The notes under the pieces are model-generated. The model worked only from the letters and a program-made list of their open reading frames with translations, was not told where the DNA came from and did not search any database. A program made the translations under genes and the position numbers. This document shows positions 7,758 through 12,687 of a stretch of 12,687 nucleotides of DNA, piece by piece (the first letter of the stretch is position 1; each line of letters opens with the position of its first letter). Source of the stretch: Cytophagales bacterium (lineage in GTDB: Bacteria; Bacteroidota; Bacteroidia; Cytophagales; Spirosomataceae); contig JABMMK010000193.1 in NCBI GenBank assembly GCA_013205605.1, positions 1 to 12,687 of the forward strand. Reading direction: 5' to 3'.

Positions 7758-9350
7758 TTAGGCCAATTTGAACTCGGAAGTAAAATGGAATTCAATTTCA
7801 GGGTTATTGGTCTGATTCATTCTTAATATCCAATCTGATTCGGCTAAAAAGACGTAGTTCCCATCCTTATCTTGCGCAATATTTTGACCTTTTAAGCGGA
7901 CGAATTCTTGTAGTTTTTTGGGGTCTTCGGAGGTAATCCAACAAGCCTTCGTGACTGACATGCCATCAAAGCGGCATTTAGCACCATATTCATGTTCCAG
8001 ACGGTATTGAATTACTTCATATTGAAGTTCCCCCACCGTTCCCACAATTTTGCGGTTACCTAATTGAGGTTGTAAGAATAATTGGGCTACGCCTTCATCC
8101 GTCAACTGGTCAATTCCCTTTTCCAATTGCTTCGATTTCATCGGATCAAGGTTCATTAATTCCTTGAATATCTCCGGTGAAAAGCTTGGAATTCCTTGGT
8201 AATTCAGGATTTCTCCTTCGGTCAACGTATCGCCGATTTTGAAATTTCCTGTATCATATAAACCGATTACATCCCCTGGAAAACCCTCTTCCACCACCTC
8301 TTTATCTTGCGCCATGAAATTATACGGATTGGCAAAACGTACATTTTTCTTCAATCGAATATGTTGGTAAAAGGTATTCCGATGAAATACCCCTGAACAA
8401 ACGCGTAAAAAAGCAATTCGATCCCTATGCTTAGGATCTAAATTTGCGTGAATTTTAAACACAAAACCTGTGAATTTTTTCTCTTGAGGTTCTACAATCC
8501 TGATATCCGTTCCACGCGCTTGAGTAGACGGAGCAATTTTAGTGAACGTGTCAAGCAGCTCTTGAATGCCAAAATTATTCACCGCCGAACCAAAAAACAC
8601 AGGAGCTAAATCCCCGGATAGGTAATCGGCCCGATCAAAAGGCTCATAGACCCCTTCAATTAATTCCACATCTTCACGCAATTGAACAGCATCTCGGTCA
8701 CCCACTCGGGTGTCTAACTCGGCCGTAGAAATATCCACAGAAACAACATTCTTTTCAATCTTCGTTTTATTGGCCGAGAATAAATTTAAAGAACGATCCA
8801 ATAAATGATAAACCCCTTTGAAATTTTGACCCATATTGATCGGCCATGTCAACGGTCGAACCGATATTCCTAATTTTTGCTCTAACTCATCCAATAAATC
8901 AAATGGATTTCGACCTTCGCGGTCCATTTTATTGATAAAAATAATCACCGGCGTTTTGCGCATGCGACATACTTCCATCAACCTTTCCGTTTGTTCCTCC
9001 ACCCCTTTTACGCAGTCGATCACTAGAATTACGGAGTCCACCGCTGTGAGTGTCCGATAAGTATCCTCTGCAAAATCTTTGTGACCTGGGGTATCTAAGA
9101 TGTTTATTTTAACTTGATTGTATTCAAAAGTCATGACGGAGGTAGCCACTGAAATTCCCCTTTGGCGTTCTATTTCCATAAAGTCAGACGTGGCACCCTT
9201 CTTAATCTTATTTGACTTTACCGCACCGGCCGTTTGAATCGCTCCACCAAAGAGAAGCAATTTCTCCGTCAATGTGGTCTTGCCAGCATCGGGGTGAGAA
9301 ATAATCCCAAAAGTTCTTCGTTTCGCTATTTCTGTTTCAATATGACCCAT
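7758..9350 (-). CDS. prfC: Peptide chain release factor 3
   Basis: A 530-residue translational GTPase that recycles RF1/RF2 from the ribosome after peptide release; the length is close to that of E. coli RF3. GTPase motifs are all present: G1 SHPDAGKTT (18-26), a switch region with ERQRGISV (61-68), G3 DTPGHKDF (86-93) and G4 NKMD (140-143). The RF3-specific start (MGHIETEIAKRRTFGIISHPDAGKTT) and the C-terminal part, including GTVGELQYEVIQYRLEHEYG, distinguish it from EF-G, which would be about 700 residues. The gene appears monocistronic: it converges on the transporter gene across a shared terminator and diverges from the DUF3800 gene across 161 bases. The ATG at 9348-9350 is supported by the conserved N-terminus and by a promoter element about 27 bases upstream. 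Confidence 0.97.
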   Translation of the reverse strand: MGHIETEIAKRRTFGIISHPDAGKTTLTEKLLLFGGAIQTAGAVKSNKIKKGATSDFMEIERQRGISVATSVMTFEYNQVKINILDTPGHKDFAEDTYRTLTAVDSVILVIDCVKGVEEQTERLMEVCRMRKTPVIIFINKMDREGRNPFDLLDELEQKLGISVRPLTWPINMGQNFKGVYHLLDRSLNLFSANKTKIEKNVVSVDISTAELDTRVGDRDAVQLREDVELIEGVYEPFDRADYLSGDLAPVFFGSAVNNFGIQELLDTFTKIAPSTQARGTDIRIVEPQEKKFTGFVFKIHANLDPKHRDRIAFLRVCSGVFHRNTFYQHIRLKKNVRFANPYNFMAQDKEVVEEGFPGDVIGLYDTGNFKIGDTLTEGEILNYQGIPSFSPEIFKELMNLDPMKSKQLEKGIDQLTDEGVAQLFLQPQLGNRKIVGTVGELQYEVIQYRLEHEYGAKCRFDGMSVTKACWITSEDPKKLQEFVRLKGQNIAQDKDGNYVFLAESDWILRMNQTNNPEIEFHFTSEFKLA

Positions 9351-9376
9351 TCGATATACATTATAAAATCAAGGTG

Positions 9377-9384
9377 CAAAAATA
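9377..9384 (-). promoter_or_regulatory. Probable -7 promoter element for prfC
   Basis: On the minus strand these bases read TATTTTTG, an exact match to the Bacteroidota -7 consensus TAnnTTTG, 26 bases before the prfC ATG. No TTG is found at the usual -33 distance (the nearest, at 9411-9413, is several bases too far), so the assignment rests on one element and position. The rest of 9351-9511 is AT-rich and shows no other clear signal; no good promoter for the rightward DUF3800 gene was found in it. Confidence 0.45.
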
Positions 9385-9511
9385 CGCCAAAATCCATTGG
9401 ATTAAAAATACAATTTAATAGATAAAATTCTTGCTGTCTAAAAGAATATCAACCTCTTGATAAAATAAAATTCAAACTTAAATCTCCACTTAATTCTATT
9501 TAGATTTAAAG

Positions 9512-10234
9512 ATGAAGTACTATTTATTTATAGACGAAACCGGTGATCATGGCCTAACTAAAATTGACATTAATTTTCCAATTTTTCTTCTAAGTGGAAT
9601 ACTCATCAAGAAAAATGAGTTAATTCAACTGGAGCTTTTATTGATAAAATTTAAAATGAAATATTGGTCAACGGAATCCCTAATTCTCCATTCTAGAGAA
9701 ATTCGGAAATGCTCAAATGAGTACAAAATTTTATTAGACGAGGACCTTAAAAACCAATTTTACAATGACTTAAACCAACTAATTTCACGAAGTAAATTTC
9801 TCATAATACCCTCAGGAATCAACAAAGTGAACTATATTGAAAATTATGGACTTTTAACTGATGACCCTTATGAAATTTGTATTTCCAAATTAATAGATTC
9901 AGTACTTACAAAATTTAAACACCAAAAAAATCAAGCACGTGAATTACAGATCATTTTAGAAAAAAGAGGGAACAAAGAGGATCAGAAACTTGCGTTGCAC
10001 CTTTCAAAAATAATATTAAATGGAACACTTAATCACCCAATCTCTAATTCAAAAAATGTAATCATTGATTACGAATTCAAACATAAAAAGGAGAATATAA
10101 ATGGTCTTCAATTAGCCGATTTAATTGCTTATCCAATTGCAAAATTTATGCTAAATCAAAGTATACATAATCCAGCATTTGATATCATTTCAAACAAAAT
10201 ATTCCTGTCAACTTCCAAAATACTAATTACTTGA
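9512..10234 (+). CDS. DUF3800 domain protein of unknown function
   Basis: A 240-residue protein with the hallmarks of DUF3800 (PF12686): an N-terminal beta strand with acidic residues, YYLFIDETGDHGL (Asp8, Glu9, Asp12); LHSREIRK (59-66); an acidic strand end, IILEKRG (Glu150); and the near C-terminal GLQLADLIAYPIAKF (198-212, Asp203). The set of conserved acidic residues suggests an RNase H-like metal-dependent fold, but no activity has been settled for the family. It is soluble, with no signal peptide or membrane segment. The gene stands alone between divergent prfC and convergent permease genes with its own terminator. It is AT-rich: sampled 60-base lines have about 27-38% G+C, against about 45% in a sampled prfC line. 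Members often occur in mobile or defence regions, so horizontal acquisition is plausible, though no integrase or attachment site is visible. The extreme C-terminus (after about residue 230) does not look conserved. Confidence 0.88.
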   Translation: MKYYLFIDETGDHGLTKIDINFPIFLLSGILIKKNELIQLELLLIKFKMKYWSTESLILHSREIRKCSNEYKILLDEDLKNQFYNDLNQLISRSKFLIIPSGINKVNYIENYGLLTDDPYEICISKLIDSVLTKFKHQKNQARELQIILEKRGNKEDQKLALHLSKIILNGTLNHPISNSKNVIIDYEFKHKKENINGLQLADLIAYPIAKFMLNQSIHNPAFDIISNKIFLSTSKILIT

Positions 10235-10240
10235 AAAAAC

Positions 10241-10274
10241 AAAAGAGCCAATATCTCACGAAATTGACTCTTTT
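10241..10274 (+). terminator. Intrinsic terminator of the DUF3800 gene
   Basis: AAAAGAGCCAAT (10241-10252) pairs with ATTGACTCTTTT (10263-10274) with a single C-A mismatch and a 10-base loop. The 3' arm ends in four T, and the stem starts seven bases after the TGA stop. Confidence 0.7.
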
Positions 10275-10288
10275 ACCGACCAGGCTAC

Positions 10289-10358
10289 ACCCAATCCTCA
10301 ACAAATGTAAATAATAATTTCTGAATTTCAACCCAATTTTAGATTATTTATACCCAAT
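10289..10358. repeat. Three direct copies of ACCCAAT
   Basis: The 7-mer ACCCAAT occurs at 10289-10295, 10331-10337 and 10352-10358, with starts 42 and 21 bases apart, which is close to four and two helical turns. All copies have the same orientation. Flanking bases are not conserved. They lie in the noncoding stretch 10275-10460 between convergent genes, where no gene or promoter could be identified. Function unknown; chance remains possible. Confidence 0.35.
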
Positions 10359-10387
10359 AATCAGTAAAAAATAACACATTCATGTAG

Positions 10388-10403
10388 CTTGTACTAGTTC
10401 AAG
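10388..10403. other. Near-perfect 16-base palindrome
   Basis: CTTGTACTAGTTCAAG is self-complementary except for the pair at positions 5 and 12 (T/T). It resembles a dimeric-repressor operator in form, but it lies downstream of both flanking genes and has no recognised partner. Confidence 0.3.
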
Positions 10404-10424
10404 CATTGACACGAGTATGACCAA

Positions 10425-10443
10425 GGGAAAAAAGATTTTTCCC
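10425..10443. other. Short perfect hairpin beyond the permease terminator
   Basis: GGGAAAAA (10425-10432) and TTTTTCCC (10436-10443) form an 8-bp stem with a three-base loop. It lies 17 bases past the permease terminator stem in the direction of transcription. It could act as a back-up 3' structure, but it has no following U tract on either strand. Confidence 0.35.
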
Positions 10444-10452
10444 ACAAAACCC

Positions 10453-10478
10453 AAAAAAAAGGCGCAATTTCTTGCGCC
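10453..10478 (-). terminator. Intrinsic terminator of the APC permease gene
   Basis: On the minus strand, GGCGCAA (10478-10472), a four-base loop and TTGCGCC (10467-10461) form a perfect 7-bp GC-rich stem followed directly by eight T (10460-10453). It begins eight bases after the permease stop codon TAG (10486-10488). Confidence 0.92.
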
Positions 10479-10485
10479 CCCTTTT

Positions 10486-11964
10486 CTAAGATTTTTTATT
10501 CAAATTACTATGTCCTCGACTATATGCGAAGTAAACAATAATGCCTAAAGTTCCCCATATCAAAAACGAAATCTTGGTTTCTGTACGCAAACCCCACATT
10601 AAATATAAATTACACAAAATACCAGCAGTCGCAACAAATGGCAAAAACTTCACTTTAAATGGACGCTCGATGTTTGGCTCACGAACTCGCAACAACCAAA
10701 CCGCTCCACATATCATCGCAAAGGCTAATAAGGTTCCCGAACTACACATTTCAGAAACTTTGTCGATCGGTGTCAAAGCTGAAACAACAGACACGATACC
10801 ACCCACAAAAATCGTCGACTTCCATGGCGTCTTAAACTTAGGGTGAATAGCAGCAAATAAACCTTTTGGCAGTAAACCATCCTTAGCCATACCTAAGAAG
10901 ATACGTGTTTGTGAAAGCATCATCACAAGCATTACGGAGGTTAATCCTGCTGTTGCAGCTATCGTCACAATGTACATCGCGATAGGCAATCCAGCACCTT
11001 CGAAAGCCGAAGCCACCGGCGCCTTCAAATCCAAGGTATCATATTTAACCATTCCTGTCAAAACCAACGAAACTAAAATGTACAAGACCGTACAAATTAA
11101 TAAAGAAGCAATAATAGCGAACGGAACATCCTTGGTAGGATTAATGGCCTCTCCCGCCTGAGTAGACACGGCATCAAAACCAATATAAGCAAAGAAAATA
11201 ATGGAGGCTGCCGTAACCACTCCATCAAAACCAAAGTGCGTTGCACCCTTAGCATCCACAACTGGATCTGGAATGAAGGGATGCCAATTAGCTGTATCCA
11301 CGTAAAATGCACCCACGACAATAACAAAAATCACCGCGGCAACTTTCATAATCACAATAAGGTTGTTCGTACTTGCCGCTTCTTTAATACCCTTCACTAA
11401 AACCCAAGTAACTAACCATACGATGATAAATGCAGGTAAATTAAAGGCAAAAGCAAATTCTGGAACCGCCTGACCCGCTGCACGTAGTTTTTCAACCTTT
11501 TCAGCCGCGGTCACGGGATCATTGGTCAAATAAAGTGGCAAGTTTATATTGAAAAGATGTAAAAGTTTTTCAAAATATCCACTCCAAGCAACGGCTACCG
11601 TTGTGGCGCCCATCATGTATTCTAAGATTAAATTCCAACCAATAAACCAGGCAAAAAATTCGCCTACCGTACCGTAAGAATATGCATAAGCACTTCCCTC
11701 AACAGGTAAAATGGATGCAAATTCAGCATAGCAAAGTGCGGCAAATGTACAAGCAGTACCCGCCAAAACAAAAGCTAAAGCTAAAGCAGGACCCGCCCAA
11801 TCATGCGCGGCAATACCTGTCAATGTAAAAATTCCACCGCCAATAACGGCTCCAATTCCTAAAGATGTCAACGCCCATCTACCCAGCACACGCTTGAGTT
11901 GGCTATTCTTAACATCCTCAGCATAGGCCTCTAAAGGCTTTTTTCTCCAAATACTATTGTTCAT
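10486..11964 (-). CDS. Amino-acid permease, APC superfamily (cationic amino acid transporter-like)
   Basis: A 492-residue inner-membrane transporter with about 12 hydrophobic segments. The unwound first-helix motif of the superfamily is clear, GIGAVIGGGIF (36-46), where substrate carboxyl and amino groups bind. The sixth-helix region FFAYIGFDAVSTQAGEAINP, followed by TKDVPFAI, is typical of the CAT branch (TC 2.A.3.3). The substrate cannot be read more closely; related bacterial proteins carry various amino acids. A loop of about 50 residues between the third and fourth helices contains a charged stretch (DPVTAAEKVEKLRAAGQ), which is an insertion compared with the tight loops elsewhere. The gene follows secDF on the same strand at a distance of 56 bases, with a 12-bp hairpin in between and no clear promoter there. 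Its own terminator lies right after the stop. Confidence 0.93.
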   Translation of the reverse strand: MNNSIWRKKPLEAYAEDVKNSQLKRVLGRWALTSLGIGAVIGGGIFTLTGIAAHDWAGPALALAFVLAGTACTFAALCYAEFASILPVEGSAYAYSYGTVGEFFAWFIGWNLILEYMMGATTVAVAWSGYFEKLLHLFNINLPLYLTNDPVTAAEKVEKLRAAGQAVPEFAFAFNLPAFIIVWLVTWVLVKGIKEAASTNNLIVIMKVAAVIFVIVVGAFYVDTANWHPFIPDPVVDAKGATHFGFDGVVTAASIIFFAYIGFDAVSTQAGEAINPTKDVPFAIIASLLICTVLYILVSLVLTGMVKYDTLDLKAPVASAFEGAGLPIAMYIVTIAATAGLTSVMLVMMLSQTRIFLGMAKDGLLPKGLFAAIHPKFKTPWKSTIFVGGIVSVVSALTPIDKVSEMCSSGTLLAFAMICGAVWLLRVREPNIERPFKVKFLPFVATAGILCNLYLMWGLRTETKISFLIWGTLGIIVYFAYSRGHSNLNKKS

Positions 11965-11987
11965 ATTATTAAATTAGGTTGATGTAA

Positions 11988-12017
11988 ATACTGGCAATCC
12001 TCTCAGATTGCCAGTAT
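11988..12017 (-). terminator. Strong intercistronic hairpin between secDF and the permease gene
   Basis: ATACTGGCAATC (11988-11999) and GATTGCCAGTAT (12006-12017) form a perfect 12-bp stem with a six-base loop, starting three bases after the secDF stop. In the minus-strand transcript it is followed by TTACATCAACC, which is a poor U tract. It may therefore be a partial terminator or an mRNA-stabilising 3' end rather than a full stop. Confidence 0.6.
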
Positions 12018-12020
12018 CAT

Positions 12021-12687
12021 TTATTTTTTTGGTTTAGATGAGGTCCCTAGGTCAATCACGATAGGAGCCGCTACAAAAATAGAAGAATAAGCTCCAAATA
12101 CAACGCCTATAAACATCGCGAAAGAGAATCCTCTCAATACATCGCCACCAAAGATTAACAATACAGTAACCACCAAAAATACCGTGGTCGCAGTCATCAC
12201 TGTACGTGACATGGTGTGGTTAATGGATTCATTGATGGTTTTGATCATCAAGGCTTTATTTCCCAAATCTGGATTCACACCAATCTCCTCACGGATACGG
12301 TCAAATACAACCACTGTATCATTAATTGAATAACCAATTACAGTCAAAATCGCCGCGATAAATACTTGGTCTATCTCCAATTCAAATCCAAATAGACGAG
12401 CAATACCCACCATACCTAACACAACTAATGCATCATGCACCAAGGCCACAATTCCTCCCAATGAATATTGCCATTTACGGAAACGAATCAAAATGTAAAT
12501 AAAGATCGCCACCAACGCATATAAAATGGAAAGGAATGATTGCGTTAAAATATCATCGGCTACCGTTGCGCCAACTTTAGCCTCAGAAACAATCACCGGA
12601 GAATTAGCCGCAAAATCTTTTAAGCCCGTTTCCAAAGCAGTTTTTACCGTATTATTCGCGGTAATTGATTCGTCCTCCACTAAATAC
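12021..12687 (-). CDS. secDF: Protein translocase subunit SecDF, C-terminal (SecF) part, 5' end cut off
   Basis: The reading frame is open to the right edge (residues YLVEDESIT... before any start codon), so this is a fragment. The first in-frame GTG, at 12678-12680, is probably internal. The visible 222 residues end the periplasmic loop and hold about five of the SecF membrane segments. They contain the diagnostic IGYSINDTVVVFDRIRE (near 12290-12340) and NESINHTMSRTVMTATT motifs of the SecD/SecF RND-type family. SecDF uses the proton gradient to help pull exported proteins from the SecYEG channel on the periplasmic side. In Bacteroidota SecD and SecF are usually one fused protein of about 1000 residues; the missing 5' part prevents proof of the fusion here. 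The C-terminus (DLGTSSKPKK) is short and basic, as expected on the cytoplasmic side. Confidence 0.93.
   Translation of the reverse strand, partial: YLVEDESITANNTVKTALETGLKDFAANSPVIVSEAKVGATVADDILTQSFLSILYALVAIFIYILIRFRKWQYSLGGIVALVHDALVVLGMVGIARLFGFELEIDQVFIAAILTVIGYSINDTVVVFDRIREEIGVNPDLGNKALMIKTINESINHTMSRTVMTATTVFLVVTVLLIFGGDVLRGFSFAMFIGVVFGAYSSIFVAAPIVIDLGTSSKPKK

Noticed and set aside
10240..10296. tRNA-like sequence on the minus strand (TGTAGCCTGGTCGGTAAAAG resembles a tRNA D-loop/A box)
   Set aside because: The D stem does not pair, the conserved A14 is missing, no anticodon or T arm with GGTTCGA-like sequence follows, and most of it is the DUF3800 terminator stem read backwards.
10194..10315. 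Possible frameshifted extension of the DUF3800 gene in another frame, open to a TAA near 10315
   Set aside because: The translation runs through the terminator hairpin, is lysine-rich as A-rich DNA would give by chance, and shows no family motif; the DUF3800 core is complete without it.
11097..11327. Minus-strand 76-residue open frame within the permease gene
   Set aside because: It is an out-of-frame reading of the permease coding region; leucine richness comes from the shifted hydrophobic codons.
12021..12680. GTG at 12678 as the true start of a separate SecF protein
   Set aside because: The frame stays open upstream to the window edge, the segment begins in the middle of a SecF periplasmic loop, and SecF's first membrane helix is missing, so the gene is cut by the window.

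Overview
This window looks like a piece of chromosome from a member of the Bacteroidota. The evidence is an adjacent SusC/SusD outer-membrane pair, no obvious Shine-Dalgarno sequences, a TAnnTTTG-type -7 promoter element upstream of prfC, and a moderately AT-rich composition. The mixture of families would suit Cytophagales, but I cannot fix the genus from this sequence.

Region 1 (1-7741) is a self-contained uptake locus. One strand carries a probable operon, susC-like (2362-5535) > susD-like (822-2339) > an enolase-superfamily (mandelate racemase/muconate lactonizing type) enzyme that runs off the left edge (1-791), with gaps of 22 and 30 bases. Diverging from it across a 212-base AT-rich intergenic region is an AraC-family regulator (5748-6641). 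Its last 17 bases overlap the start of a BASS-family (bile acid:sodium symporter-like) transporter (6625-7680). A simple reading is that SusCD takes up an oligomer or conjugate across the outer membrane, the enolase-family enzyme acts on an acid-sugar-like substrate, BASS carries an organic anion across the inner membrane, and the AraC protein controls the locus. The substrate is unknown and no glycoside hydrolase is visible in the window. A bidirectional terminator (7706-7741) closes this region.

Region 2 (7742-9511) holds peptide chain release factor 3 (prfC, minus strand) with a recognisable promoter element.

Region 3 (9512-10485) is a short accessory-looking segment: a DUF3800 gene, more AT-rich than its neighbours, with its own terminator. 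A roughly 250-base noncoding stretch follows, carrying a three-copy 7-mer, a near-palindrome, a hairpin and the terminator of the next gene.

Region 4 (10486-12687) has an amino-acid permease of the APC superfamily, and upstream of it the C-terminal part of SecDF (SecF half). Both are on the minus strand, separated by a strong 12-bp hairpin that begins three bases after the secDF stop.

I found no insertion sequence, CRISPR array, rRNA or convincing tRNA. No feature clearly represents an undescribed system. The most unusual combinations are the SusCD/Tat-type enolase/AraC/BASS locus and the isolated DUF3800 gene.
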